Shown one piece after another: positions 16,235 to 25,424 of a DNA stretch of 48,180 nt. The position numbers and the translations under genes are program-made. The notes beneath the pieces were generated by a model, which saw only the letters and a program-made list of their open reading frames with translations, made no database searches and was not told the DNA's origin. Source of the stretch: an uncultured Afifella sp. (GTDB lineage Bacteria; Pseudomonadota; Alphaproteobacteria; Rhizobiales; Afifellaceae); contig CAMYKZ010000023.1 in the NCBI GenBank assembly GCA_947259045.1, forward strand, positions 1-48,180, in the 5' to 3' direction. How positions within the stretch are numbered: the first letter of the stretch is position 1; every line of letters begins with the position of its first letter.

Positions 16235-18052
16235 GTGGCGAATGAGACGGATCTGAACAAAGCCGAAGAAACGGATCTCGGTGCTTTGCCGGAATGGCGG
16301 CTGGAGGACCTTTACCCCTCCATGGATGCCGCGGAGCTGCACAATGATATCGATGAAGCGAGCCGGCGATCCGACGCATTTTCCGTGCAATACAAGGGCA
16401 CCTTGTCGGGCCTTGCCGGAGATGGCGGCGCAGCTCTTGCAAAGGCAATCGGCGATTTTGAAGCGATCGAGGAAATTCTCGGCAAGCTTATGTCTTATGC
16501 CGGTCTGGTTTATGCCGGCGACACTTCGGATCCGGCGCGGGCGAAGTTCTATGGCGACCTTCAAGGCAAACTGACGGAAGTCTCGACCCGGCTGTTGTTC
16601 TTCCCGCTCGAGATCAACCGGATCGACGACGCCGTTCTGGATATCGCATTGAAAGATCCGGCGCTTGCAGCTTACCGCCCCTGGCTCGACGATCTGCGGC
16701 TTGAACGGCCGCATCAGCTCGATGACGAGATCGAACGGCTGTTTCATGAAAAGTCGATGACCGGGCGTAGCGCCTGGAACCGGCTGTTCGACGAAACCAT
16801 GTCCGGACTGAGGTTTGAGGTTGACGGAGAGGAATTGCCCCTGGAGCCGACGCTGACCCGTCTGCAGGATCCTGACGGCAAAAAGCGCAAGGGCGCAGCG
16901 GCCGCTCTCAGCAAGACGTTTTCCGACAATATCCGCCTGTTCACGCTGATCACCAACACATTGGCGAAGGACAAAGCGATCTCAGACGACTGGCGCGGGT
17001 TCGATGATGTTGCGGCCTCCCGCCATCTGGCCAACCGGGTCGAACCTGAAGTGGTCGATGCGCTGGTGCAGTCGGTTCGCGAAGCCTATCCGCACCTGTC
17101 GCATCGGTATTACGCCATGAAGGCATCCTGGCTCGGCATGGAAAAACTCAACTATTGGGACCGGAACGCGCCGCTGCCGGACAATCTGAACCGTGTTGTG
17201 CCGTGGGATGAAGCACGCGAGACCGTGCTTTCCGCCTATCAAGGGTTTGCGCCTGAGATGGCCGATATCGCCCGGCGGTTTTTTGACCGGGGCTGGATCG
17301 ATGCACCGACGCGGCCGGGCAAGTCGCCGGGCGCCTTTGCCCACCCGACTGTGCCCAGCGTGCATCCTTATGTGCTGCTGAATTATCAGGGCAAGGTTCG
17401 CGATGTCATGACACTTGCGCATGAACTGGGGCACGGGGTGCATCAGGTTCTGGCGGGCGGGCAGGGGTTGCTTCTGGCGCAGACACCGCTGACGCTTGCT
17501 GAAACAGCGAGCGTGTTCGGTGAAATGCTGACCTTCCGGTCGATGCTCGCCAGCGCAAAGGATGCACGCGAACGCAAGATCATGCTCGCCGGAAAGGTGG
17601 AGGACATGATCAACACGGTCGTCCGCCAGATCGCCTTTTATTCGTTTGAACGCCGTGTTCATCTGGAACGCAAGCAGGGCGAACTGACATCGCAGCGGCT
17701 GGGCGAAATCTGGATGGAGATTCAGGTTGAAAGCCTCGGGCCCGCAGTGCGGCTGGATGAGAATTATGCCTGCTACTGGAGCTACATCCCGCATTTCATT
17801 CATTCGCCGTTCTACGTCTATGCCTATGCGTTTGGTGATTGTCTGGTGAACTCGCTTTATGCCGTCTACGAAGGGGCGGAGAGTGGCTTCCAGGAAAAGT
17901 ATTTCGATATGTTGCGGGCCGGCGGCTCAAAACATCACAAGGAATTGCTGGCGCCGTTCGGTCTGGATGCAGGTGATCCGCAATTCTGGAAAATGGGTCT
18001 GTCGGTGCTTGAATCGCTGATAGACGAATTGGCGCAGGTGCAGGACGCCTGA
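16235..18052 (+). CDS. pepF: Oligoendopeptidase F (M3 family)
   Basis: A cytoplasmic zinc metallopeptidase of 605 residues that degrades short peptides. It has the M3 zinc motif HELGH at about residues 395-399 (LAHELGHGVHQVL), with the downstream glutamate ligand in LAETASVFGEM. The N-terminal half has the family sequence LPEWRLEDLYPSMD. The GTG at 16235 is chosen because it gives the expected N-terminus and follows a GGGAG sequence a few bases upstream. Length and motifs match PepF/M3B proteins. It starts 238 bp from the divergent sigma-54 regulator; that gap holds no gene and no clear binding site. Confidence 0.94.
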   Translation: MANETDLNKAEETDLGALPEWRLEDLYPSMDAAELHNDIDEASRRSDAFSVQYKGTLSGLAGDGGAALAKAIGDFEAIEEILGKLMSYAGLVYAGDTSDPARAKFYGDLQGKLTEVSTRLLFFPLEINRIDDAVLDIALKDPALAAYRPWLDDLRLERPHQLDDEIERLFHEKSMTGRSAWNRLFDETMSGLRFEVDGEELPLEPTLTRLQDPDGKKRKGAAAALSKTFSDNIRLFTLITNTLAKDKAISDDWRGFDDVAASRHLANRVEPEVVDALVQSVREAYPHLSHRYYAMKASWLGMEKLNYWDRNAPLPDNLNRVVPWDEARETVLSAYQGFAPEMADIARRFFDRGWIDAPTRPGKSPGAFAHPTVPSVHPYVLLNYQGKVRDVMTLAHELGHGVHQVLAGGQGLLLAQTPLTLAETASVFGEMLTFRSMLASAKDARERKIMLAGKVEDMINTVVRQIAFYSFERRVHLERKQGELTSQRLGEIWMEIQVESLGPAVRLDENYACYWSYIPHFIHSPFYVYAYAFGDCLVNSLYAVYEGAESGFQEKYFDMLRAGGSKHHKELLAPFGLDAGDPQFWKMGLSVLESLIDELAQVQDA

Positions 18053-18072
18053 TCCGGCCCTATATACGGCGG

Positions 18073-19443
18073 ATGAAAGACGATCAGGAAGCAAACCGGC
18101 TGACGGGACGGCTGAGCCGCTATGCGCGGGTCGGCACCGGCGTCGGCGGCATTGCCGCGAAAATGATCGGCTCGCGCGCATTCGGGCTGGACCTGAATCG
18201 CGGCCAGAATGCCGTTGAACTGGCCAGGGCGCTTGGCGGGCTGAAAGGCCCGATCATGAAGGTTGCGCAACTGCTGTCGACAATTCCCGATGCACTGCCG
18301 CCCGAATATGCCGCCGAGCTTTCCCAGTTGCAGGCCAACGCGCCGCCGATGGGCTGGGCTTTCGTCAAGCGGCGGATGAATGCCGAGCTTGGCAGCGGCT
18401 GGCAGGACCGGTTTGACAGGTTTGACAAAGCGCCGGCCGCGGCCGCCTCACTGGGCCAGGTCCATCGCGCCGTCGACAAGGCGACCGGACATGACCTTGC
18501 CTGCAAACTGCAATATGCGGATATGGCAAGCGCGGTGGAGGCGGATATCCGCCAGCTCAATCTGATCTTTGCCATCCACAACCGGATGGATCCGGCGATC
18601 GACACGTCGGAGATCAAACACGAGATAGCCGAGCGGGTGCGCGAGGAACTGGATTATATCCGCGAAGCGGCACATTTGGCGCTGTACCGGGATATCTTCA
18701 GCGATGAACCCCTGATCCGGATTCCCCAGGTCCATGCGGATCTGTCGACAAAAAGATTGCTGACCATGGACTGGCTCGAAGGCCGCCGCCTGCTGGACTT
18801 CACAGACCATGACCTGACGGACCGAAACCGGCTGGCGGAGGCCATGTTCAAGGCGTGGTGGCATCCGTTCAGCCACTATGCCGTGATCCACGGCGATCCC
18901 CATCTGGGCAATTATTCCGTCTTTGAAGACGACGGAGTGCCGGGCGGCATAAACCTTCTGGACTATGGCTGTATCCGCATTTTCCCGCCCGGATTCGTTG
19001 CCGGCGTGACGGAGCTTTATTACGGCCTTCAATCCGATGATCGCGACCGCACCGTGTCGGCCTATGAAACCTGGGGGTTCAAGGGGTTGACGAACGAACT
19101 GATCGACACCTTGAACATCTGGGCGCGTTTCATATACGGGCCGCTGCTGGAAGACCGGGTCAGATCGGTTGCCGATGGTGTCGCGCCGGCCGAATATGGC
19201 CGCAAGGAGGCTTTCCGGGTCCACCGGGCGCTGAAGGAGCAGGGGCCGGTGACAATCCCGCGCGAATTCGTTTTCATGGACCGGGCTGCAATCGGCCTCG
19301 GTGGCGTATTCCTGCATTTGAAGGCGGAAATGAACTTCTACAGGCTTTTCAATGCCGAAATCGAGAATTTCAACATCGATGCCGTTTCCGCCGTGCAGGC
19401 CTCCGGGCTTGAGCGTGCCGGCCTTGCCGGCCTGAATGCGTGA
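18073..19443 (+). CDS. ABC1/UbiB atypical kinase-like protein
   Basis: A 456-residue member of the ABC1/AarF/UbiB atypical kinase family, whose best-known members support ubiquinone synthesis. The N-terminal signature here reads KGPIMKVAQLLSTIPD (KxGQ changed to KVAQ). It is followed by ELSQLQANAPP, then the Ala-rich loop AAAASLGQVH, the catalytic HGDPHLGNYSV and the metal-binding LLDYGC (DYG in place of DFG). No transmembrane helices are evident at the C-terminus, unlike UbiB itself, so I do not assign ubiB. It follows pepF by 20 bp and may share its transcript. ATPase or kinase activity on lipids is the family-level inference. Confidence 0.88.
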   Translation: MKDDQEANRLTGRLSRYARVGTGVGGIAAKMIGSRAFGLDLNRGQNAVELARALGGLKGPIMKVAQLLSTIPDALPPEYAAELSQLQANAPPMGWAFVKRRMNAELGSGWQDRFDRFDKAPAAAASLGQVHRAVDKATGHDLACKLQYADMASAVEADIRQLNLIFAIHNRMDPAIDTSEIKHEIAERVREELDYIREAAHLALYRDIFSDEPLIRIPQVHADLSTKRLLTMDWLEGRRLLDFTDHDLTDRNRLAEAMFKAWWHPFSHYAVIHGDPHLGNYSVFEDDGVPGGINLLDYGCIRIFPPGFVAGVTELYYGLQSDDRDRTVSAYETWGFKGLTNELIDTLNIWARFIYGPLLEDRVRSVADGVAPAEYGRKEAFRVHRALKEQGPVTIPREFVFMDRAAIGLGGVFLHLKAEMNFYRLFNAEIENFNIDAVSAVQASGLERAGLAGLNA

Positions 19444-19536
19444 CGATTTTCTCTGCGGTTGCGGCCAAACGTCCGTTGCGATCCGCTCAAGTCCGGGTAT
19501 AAGGATGGGAAACGATCTGTTCCTGATGGGGGTATT

Positions 19537-19824
19537 ATGGCCGACGATTCAACACAGTCCGGAATGGACTATAGTGAACATGACCGGACTTATGACGGCT
19601 TTCTTGCACTGACAAAGATCGGCATGGTTCATGTCATCACGATTGTCGTGGCGCTTGCCATCTTCGGCTTCGGCGGTCCTTGGAGTTTCACCCTTGGTGT
19701 ATTGACCTTGTTGCTGGCGCTGGTGTCTGCAGCGATCGGCATGGCGTCAAAGGGAAGTGTCGTTCCGCCCAGTGTGGTGCTCGCGCTGGCTTTCGTGTTT
19801 TTCGTGCTTTCCGTTGCGACTTAA
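19537..19824 (+). CDS. aa3-type cytochrome oxidase subunit IV-like membrane protein
   Basis: A 95-residue membrane protein. The motif MDYSEHDRTYDGFLALTKIGMVHVITIVVALAIFGF matches the bacterial aa3-type subunit IV family (PF07835), which usually has one helix. Here the protein continues through two more hydrophobic segments (FTLGVLTLLLALVSAAIGMA and SVVLALAFVFFVLSVAT), giving about three helices. The ATG at 19537 starts the conserved part. It sits 12 bp ahead of pntAA, a linkage common in Hyphomicrobiales. A role with the transhydrogenase rather than with oxidase is possible. Confidence 0.8.
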   Translation: MADDSTQSGMDYSEHDRTYDGFLALTKIGMVHVITIVVALAIFGFGGPWSFTLGVLTLLLALVSAAIGMASKGSVVPPSVVLALAFVFFVLSVAT

Positions 19825-19836
19825 GCGCACAGACGC

Positions 19837-20988
19837 ATGAAAGTCGCAGTCCTCAAGGAATCATCCGCGCTGGAACCGCGTGTCGCAGCGACACCGGATA
19901 CGGTGATCAAGCTGATCGCAGCAGGGGTTTCGGTTGCCGTGGAAAAGGGCGCTGGCAACCGCTCCGATATTTCCGACGCTGAATATGCCGACGCCGGTGC
20001 GACGATTGCCAGCGCAGCCACCTGCCTGAAGGGGGCTAAACTGGTTCTCTGTGTGCGCCGCCCGGAAGACAAGGTGCTGAAATCTGTTCCCAAGGGTGCT
20101 GCCGTGATCGCATTGATGGACCCGCACGGTCATGAAGATGCGCTGAAATCCTATGCCGAAGCCGGATTGTCGGCTCTGTCTCTGGAACTGATCCCGCGCA
20201 TCACCCGCGCCCAGGTCATGGACGTTCTGTCGTCACAGGCCAATCTGGCCGGCTATCAGGCGGTGATTGAAGCCGCGGCGACGTTTGGCCAGGCCATGCC
20301 GATGATGATGACGGCCGCGGGCACGGTGCCGGCCGCCAGGGTATTTGTCATGGGGGCAGGCGTTGCCGGCCTGCAGGCGATCGCAACGGCCCGTCGACTT
20401 GGAGCCATCGTCACCGCCACGGACGTTCGTCCGGCTGCCAAGGAGCAAGTGGCGTCGCTCGGCGCCAAGTTCATTGCCGTGGAGGACGATGAATTCAAGG
20501 CTGCCGAGGATGCCGGCGGTTATGCCAAGGAAATGTCCGATGCCTACAAGAAGAAGCAGGCCAAGCTGGTTGCGGACCATATCGCCAAACAGGACATTGT
20601 CATCACCACGGCTTTGATCCCGGGCCGGCCGGCGCCGCGTCTGGTCAGCAAGAAGATGGTCGCCGCAATGCATAATGGATCGGTTATCGTCGACCTGGCG
20701 GTTGAGCGCGGCGGCAATGTCGAAGGGTCCAGGGCCGACGAGGTGGCTGAGGTCGATGGTGTATCGATTATCGGTTATACCAACATGGCCGGTCGGATTG
20801 CGGCAACCGCGTCGAAACTTCTGGCCCGCAATATTTTTGCCTTCGTTGAACCGATGATCGACAAGGAGAGCGGCGATCTCAGTCTTGACCGCGATGACGA
20901 GATCATTGCGGCGACCCTTTTGACCCATGATGGTGCCGTTGTTCACCCAGGATTCGGCGGCCCGGCGGCAAGCAAGGGAGATGCCTGA
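19837..20988 (+). CDS. pntAA: NAD(P) transhydrogenase subunit alpha part 1
   Basis: Cytoplasmic NAD(H)-binding component (domain I) of the proton-translocating transhydrogenase, which uses the proton gradient to reduce NADP+ with NADH. The 383-residue protein begins [21 protein letters not shown] and has the nucleotide-binding GxGxxG sequence [21 protein letters not shown] with a following VTATDVRP. It is a split-type alpha subunit lacking membrane helices. The stop overlaps the start of pntAB by one base (TGATG). The three pnt genes form one operon. Confidence 0.96.
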   Translation: MKVAVLKESSALEPRVAATPDTVIKLIAAGVSVAVEKGAGNRSDISDAEYADAGATIASAATCLKGAKLVLCVRRPEDKVLKSVPKGAAVIALMDPHGHEDALKSYAEAGLSALSLELIPRITRAQVMDVLSSQANLAGYQAVIEAAATFGQAMPMMMTAAGTVPAARVFVMGAGVAGLQAIATARRLGAIVTATDVRPAAKEQVASLGAKFIAVEDDEFKAAEDAGGYAKEMSDAYKKKQAKLVADHIAKQDIVITTALIPGRPAPRLVSKKMVAAMHNGSVIVDLAVERGGNVEGSRADEVAEVDGVSIIGYTNMAGRIAATASKLLARNIFAFVEPMIDKESGDLSLDRDDEIIAATLLTHDGAVVHPGFGGPAASKGDA

Positions 20989-21464
20989 TGGCGAACGAGG
21001 CAATAAACCAGGCTGTTGAACGGGCAAGGGAAGCCGCCGAAGCGGCAACGGTTGCTGCCGATCAGGCGCGGGCTGCCGCCGAACAGGCGGCTGTTCTGGC
21101 GGAACAGGCGGCCACCATGTCGGACGCTGCCGGGATGGCCGCCCACGCGGCAACTGGCGGGGCAATCGACCCGTTCGTGTTTCGGCTGTCGATCTTCGTT
21201 CTGGCGATTTTCGTCGGTTATTTTGTTGTCTGGTCGGTGACGCCGGCCCTGCACACACCGCTGATGAGCGTCACCAATGCGATATCCTCCGTGATCATCG
21301 TCGGTGCGCTGCTCTCAGTCGGTGTCGATCTGATGTCCGGGGACGGAGCCGGTGCGTCGCGCTGGTTCGGATTCTTCGCGGTGATCCTGGCGTCGATCAA
21401 CATCTTCGGCGGATTCCTGGTCACCCAGCGCATGCTCGCCATGTACAAGAAAAAAGAACGATAG
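20988..21464 (+). CDS. pntAB: NAD(P) transhydrogenase subunit alpha part 2
   Basis: Membrane component (part of domain II) of the split transhydrogenase, 158 residues. The first 55 residues are Ala-rich and heptad-like ([27 protein letters not shown]), a probable coiled coil or linker. The rest is membrane-embedded: [66 protein letters not shown]. The [13 protein letters not shown] segment is the strongly conserved transhydrogenase motif. It forms the proton channel with PntB. Confidence 0.95.
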   Translation: MANEAINQAVERAREAAEAATVAADQARAAAEQAAVLAEQAATMSDAAGMAAHAATGGAIDPFVFRLSIFVLAIFVGYFVVWSVTPALHTPLMSVTNAISSVIIVGALLSVGVDLMSGDGAGASRWFGFFAVILASINIFGGFLVTQRMLAMYKKKER

Positions 21465-21476
21465 GGAGCGGCGCTG

Positions 21477-22874
21477 ATGTCTGCCAATATTACTGCGCTG
21501 CTTTATCTCGTCTCCGGCGTCCTTTTCATCATGGCGCTGCGTGGCCTGTCCCACCCGGAATCAAGCCGGCGCGGCAACCAGTACGGCATGGCCGGCATGG
21601 CAATTGCCATTCTGACCACCCTGATCGGCCATCCGCCGTCGGGCGGCACAGGATGGTTCTTGCTGCTTCTTGCGCTTGCCATCGGCGGCAGCATCGGCGC
21701 CGTGATGGCCCGGCGCATCGCCATGACGGCGATGCCGCAATTGGTTGCGGCGTTTCATTCGCTGGTCGGCATGGCAGCCGTTCTCGTCGCTGCGGCAGCT
21801 CTCTATGCGCCTGAGGCTTTCGATATCGGCACGAAGGGCCAGATCCATGGCGCCAGCCTGCTGGAAATGAGCCTCGGCCTGGCAATCGGCGCCATTACCT
21901 TTACCGGATCGGTGATCGCATTCCTGAAACTTGACGGGCGCATGTCGGGCAAGCCGATCATGTTGCCGGGCCGCCATCTGGTCAATATCGGTCTGGCGGT
22001 GCTGATGATCTTTCTTGTGATCGTCTTCGTCCAGACCGGCAATACCGGCATCTTCTGGATGATCACGATCGTCAGCCTGTTGCTCGGGGTCCTGATCATC
22101 ATACCGATCGGCGGCGCCGACATGCCGGTTGTCGTGTCGATGCTGAATTCCTATTCCGGCTGGGCGGCAGCCGGCATTGGCTTCACCCTTGGCAACACCG
22201 CGCTGATTATTACAGGCGCGCTCGTCGGCTCTTCCGGCGCCATCCTGTCCTATATTATGTGCAAGGGCATGAACCGGTCGTTTATCTCAGTCATCCTCGG
22301 CGGTTTTGGCGGCGAGACGGCTGCCGTCGCTGACGATCTGGGTGACCGGACAGTGAAGCAGGGATCAGCGGAAGATGCCGCATTCCTGATGAAGAACGCC
22401 TCTCGTGTCATCATCGTACCGGGGTACGGCATGGCGGTGGCCCAGGCCCAGCATGCGCTGCGAGAAATGGCCGACAAGCTGAAAGCGGAGGGCGTGGACG
22501 TCAAATATGCCATCCACCCCGTGGCCGGCCGCATGCCGGGCCACATGAATGTGCTGCTTGCGGAAGCCAACGTGCCTTATGACGAAGTGTTCGAACTGGA
22601 AGACATCAATTCGGAATTCGCCCAGACGGATGTGGCTTTTGTCATCGGCGCCAATGACGTGACCAATCCGGCGGCCCGCGATGATCCGTCTTCGCCGATC
22701 TACGGCATGCCGATCCTCGATGTCGACAAGGCGGCGACCTGCCTGTTCATTAAGCGCTCGCTGGCATCGGGTTATGCAGGCATCGACAACACCCTGTTCT
22801 ATATGCCGAAGACGATGATGCTGTTTTCCGATGCCAAGAAGATGGTGGAAAACATCGTCAAGGCGCTCGATTAG
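21477..22874 (+). CDS. pntB: NAD(P) transhydrogenase subunit beta
   Basis: A 465-residue subunit with an N-terminal membrane domain of about nine helices (residues 1-260) and a C-terminal NADP(H)-binding domain III. Recognisable pieces are MPVVVSMLNSYSGWAAAGIGF in the membrane part, VIIVPGYGMAVAQAQHAL (the NADP-binding loop), HPVAGRMPGHMNVLLAEA, and VIGANDVTNPAAR. Together with PntAA and PntAB it couples hydride transfer to proton movement. It starts 12 bp after pntAB and ends 8 bp before the disrupted PhyH-like gene. Confidence 0.97.
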   Translation: MSANITALLYLVSGVLFIMALRGLSHPESSRRGNQYGMAGMAIAILTTLIGHPPSGGTGWFLLLLALAIGGSIGAVMARRIAMTAMPQLVAAFHSLVGMAAVLVAAAALYAPEAFDIGTKGQIHGASLLEMSLGLAIGAITFTGSVIAFLKLDGRMSGKPIMLPGRHLVNIGLAVLMIFLVIVFVQTGNTGIFWMITIVSLLLGVLIIIPIGGADMPVVVSMLNSYSGWAAAGIGFTLGNTALIITGALVGSSGAILSYIMCKGMNRSFISVILGGFGGETAAVADDLGDRTVKQGSAEDAAFLMKNASRVIIVPGYGMAVAQAQHALREMADKLKAEGVDVKYAIHPVAGRMPGHMNVLLAEANVPYDEVFELEDINSEFAQTDVAFVIGANDVTNPAARDDPSSPIYGMPILDVDKAATCLFIKRSLASGYAGIDNTLFYMPKTMMLFSDAKKMVENIVKALD

Positions 22875-22882
22875 GCAAGGCC

Positions 22883-23592
22883 TTGCCGAGCTCCGACCAG
22901 CTCGAATTCCATCGCGACGGCGCTGAACTTGTGCGCGGCGCAGTCAGCCCGCCAGAGTTTTTCCAGCTACGCAAAGACCTTGAAGCGGAAAGTGGCGCGG
23001 GCGGTCGGCAGCCAGGCAGGCGCAGTTTCACGCCAATGGAATCTGTCCGTTGGCTCATCGGTGCGGACGGGCCTTTGGGCTCGCTTGCAGCGGCTTTGTG
23101 CGGCCGGCCGAGCCGGTCGGTTCGCATTCTCATATTCGACAAGACTGTGGAAACGAACTGGGCCGTCGGCTGGCATCAGGATCGCACGATTGCCGTCAGA
23201 CAGGCTGCCGACGTCGACGGCTATGGCATCTGGACGACAAAGCAAGGCGTTTGCCATGTCGAACCGCCGGAGGCGCTTCTCGCCAACATGGTGACGCTGA
23301 GGCTGCATCTGGACGATTGCGGCGCCGAAAACGGCGCGCTGCAGATCCTGCCCGGCACGCACCGGCTTGGCCGGATCGGCAGCGATCAGTCCGGCTCGGC
23401 AAGGAGCAGGCCAGAGGCGTTAAAGGCGGCCGGCCGGCATATGTCTGTTCCGCTGCGGCGGGCGATGTCCTGGCCATGCGGCTTTTGACAGTTCACGCTT
23501 CGGCACGGGCGGTCGATCCATCGCGCCGGCGCGCCCTGCATGTCGATTATTCGCCGGACGATCTGCCCGCACCATTGCAATGGGCCATTTGA
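22883..23592 (+). pseudogene. PhyH-like dioxygenase, frameshifted
   Basis: The first part (TTG start at 22883) matches the phytanoyl-CoA dioxygenase-like family: GAELVRGAVSP, then WAVGWHQDRTIAV with the HxD iron ligands, then LRLHLDDCGAENGALQILPGTHRLGRI. At about 23388-23392 the family sequence moves to another frame: LGKEQARGVKGGRPAYVCSAAAGDVLAM, LLTVHASARAVDP (the second iron His) and RRRALHVDYSP (the 2-oxoglutarate-contact Arg), ending at the TGA at 23590-23592. A loss of one base (or a gain of two) would explain it. Without correction the product lacks the second His and the Arg and would be inactive. True mutation or sequencing error. Confidence 0.8.
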
Positions 23593-23641
23593 TTGCACCG
23601 GGGTTCATGGTATTGCCCGTGCGCGACAGCGAGGCAGGTAG

Positions 23642-24460
23642 ATGAGCAGAATCAGGCAATTCGGCCACGGACTGAAATTTATCCTTGTCGTTGGCGCAAT
23701 CGCCTACCTGGCGGCGGCCGGGTATCTGTATGCGGCCCAGCGCAGCTTCGTGTTCCGGCCGGACGGGCATCTTGTTCTGCCGGAAGAAAAAGGCCTGTCG
23801 GGGGTCGAAATCATCCGGCTTGATGCCACCGACGGCGTCAGCCTCACCGCCTGGTATGCAAAAGCCGACGAGGGCAAACCGGCTTTCCTTTATTTCATGG
23901 GCAATTCCGGCAACATCTCAAGCCGTTCCGAACGTTTCGCCAGGATACTCGATGCCGGTTTCGGCCTGCTGGTGCCGGCCTATCGCGGTTATCCCGGCAG
24001 CAGCGGTTCGCCGAGTGAAGCCGGCTTTGTCAGCGATGGCCTGCTGGCTTTCGACTGGCTGAAACAGAAGTCGGATCGGATCGTGGTTTACGGCGAATCA
24101 CTGGGGTCCGGCGTTGCCACGGCCGTCGCGGCGGAACGCGACGGCATTGCGCTGGTGCTGGAAGCACCCTATTCAGCTGCGCTTGATCTTGCCGCAGACC
24201 AATATCCCTGGCTGCCGGTCAGCCTGTTGATGAAGGATCAGTTCCTCTCCCGCGACCGTATCGGCCTTGTCAGCGAACCGCTGCTGATCGTGCACGGCAC
24301 CAACGATGCGACGATCCCGATCGCGCAAGCGTGGGATCTGCTGTCCCATGCCAATGAGCCCAAGCGCATGCATGTGATTGAAGGCGCCGGCCATGGCGGC
24401 CTTTGGAACGAGGGATTGTGGGAAGCGGTTCAGGCGTTTGTCGATGGCATGCCGACCTGA
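23642..24460 (+). CDS. Alpha/beta hydrolase, BEM46-like, membrane-anchored
   Basis: A 272-residue protein. An N-terminal hydrophobic anchor (FILVVGAIAYLAAAGYLYAA) is followed by an alpha/beta-hydrolase domain: GNSGNISSR (oxyanion hole), YRGYPGSSGSPSEAG, nucleophile elbow GESLGSGVA, the acid in HGTNDATIPI, and the catalytic His in GAGHGGLW. This order is that of the BEM46/ABHD13-like group, whose substrates are mostly unknown; a lipid or acyl esterase role is plausible. It begins 49 bp after the PhyH-like pseudogene and is convergent with the TPR lipoprotein. Confidence 0.88.
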   Translation: MSRIRQFGHGLKFILVVGAIAYLAAAGYLYAAQRSFVFRPDGHLVLPEEKGLSGVEIIRLDATDGVSLTAWYAKADEGKPAFLYFMGNSGNISSRSERFARILDAGFGLLVPAYRGYPGSSGSPSEAGFVSDGLLAFDWLKQKSDRIVVYGESLGSGVATAVAAERDGIALVLEAPYSAALDLAADQYPWLPVSLLMKDQFLSRDRIGLVSEPLLIVHGTNDATIPIAQAWDLLSHANEPKRMHVIEGAGHGGLWNEGLWEAVQAFVDGMPT

Positions 24461-24494
24461 GGGCCAATCTGCTGGCCCCGACCTTACACGATGA

Positions 24495-25337
24495 TCAGCC
24501 CGTCCGCTTCATTCCGGAGCGGGCGTCTTTCAACCTGGGGTCCAGGTTGGCCGCGCGGGCAAAGGCGGCAAACGCGTTTTTCTGATCGCCCAATTGTTCC
24601 AGCGCAAGGCCCTGGTTGACCCAGGCCTGGGCATCATTTCTGTCCCGCTTGACAGCTTCATTGAAATCATCGAGCGCCGTCTTTGCATCGCCGGTCGCCA
24701 GATAGGATGCGCCGCGGCCGTTATAGGGAGCGGCAGTCAGCGGCGATATGCCGATGGCGCGGGTGAAATCGACGATCGCCTGCTGGTGCTGGCCGACTGC
24801 CTGATAGACAAGGCCGCGATTGTGATAGGCCTGGGCATCGGTGGAATCGATATTGATGGCGGCATTGTAATCCGCCAGCGCCAGTTCAGAGCGGCCCTCG
24901 AGGCGATAAATATTGCCGCGGCCGACATAGGCCGGGTGATAATTGGCATTGGCCTGAATGGCGCGGTTGTAATCGTCCAGGGCCTTGGCGGTCTTGCCCT
25001 GGCGGCGATAGACGAGCGCACGGTTCGAATAGGCGGCACTGAATGACGGGTTGATGTCGATCGCCGTCTGGAAATCGCGCAGCGCTTCCTTGTAAAGGCC
25101 GGCCTGGGCATAGGCTGAGCCGCGCACATTGTAGCCGCTGGGATCACGCGGATTGCTTTCAATGACGGCAGACAGTGACTGGATATTTGCAGCGGATGCA
25201 GTTTCGGGTGTGGTTTCGACGATTGTCCCGGTGACGCCACCGCCCGGCAAATTGTTGCAGGCGCCAAGCGCCAGAATAAAGCCAGCTGCAACGGCCAGTC
25301 CGAGATGACGATTGTGGATTGCGAAGTGTGATATCAT
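24495..25337 (-). CDS. TPR-repeat lipoprotein
   Basis: A 280-residue lipoprotein: a signal peptide with lipobox LGAC (Cys at residue 27), then a Ser/Thr-rich stretch, then about six consecutive TPR units from residue 50 on (for example NPRDPSGYNVRGSAYAQAG, SFSAAYSNRALVYRRQG, DAQAYHNRGLVYQAVG). It resembles NlpI-type scaffolds that tether envelope enzymes. Partners are not evident from the neighbourhood. It is downstream of rpsU but separated from it by a strong terminator at 25368-25389, so it probably has its own promoter or depends on read-through. Confidence 0.9.
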   Translation of the reverse strand: MISHFAIHNRHLGLAVAAGFILALGACNNLPGGGVTGTIVETTPETASAANIQSLSAVIESNPRDPSGYNVRGSAYAQAGLYKEALRDFQTAIDINPSFSAAYSNRALVYRRQGKTAKALDDYNRAIQANANYHPAYVGRGNIYRLEGRSELALADYNAAINIDSTDAQAYHNRGLVYQAVGQHQQAIVDFTRAIGISPLTAAPYNGRGASYLATGDAKTALDDFNEAVKRDRNDAQAWVNQGLALEQLGDQKNAFAAFARAANLDPRLKDARSGMKRTG

Positions 25338-25367
25338 GCCGCAACGCCCTATCGCGTGGTAATGGTC

Positions 25368-25389
25368 AAAAAAAGGCCGGTCTCCGGCC
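25368..25389 (-). terminator. Rho-independent terminator after rpsU
   Basis: On the minus strand, GGCCGG-AGA-CCGGCC forms a 6-bp GC stem with a 3-base loop, followed by seven T residues. It starts 35 bp after the rpsU stop and ends transcription before the TPR lipoprotein gene. Confidence 0.85.
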
Positions 25390-25424
25390 CTGTGTTTTTC
25401 TGCGTCCGGTCAGTGCCGGGACGA

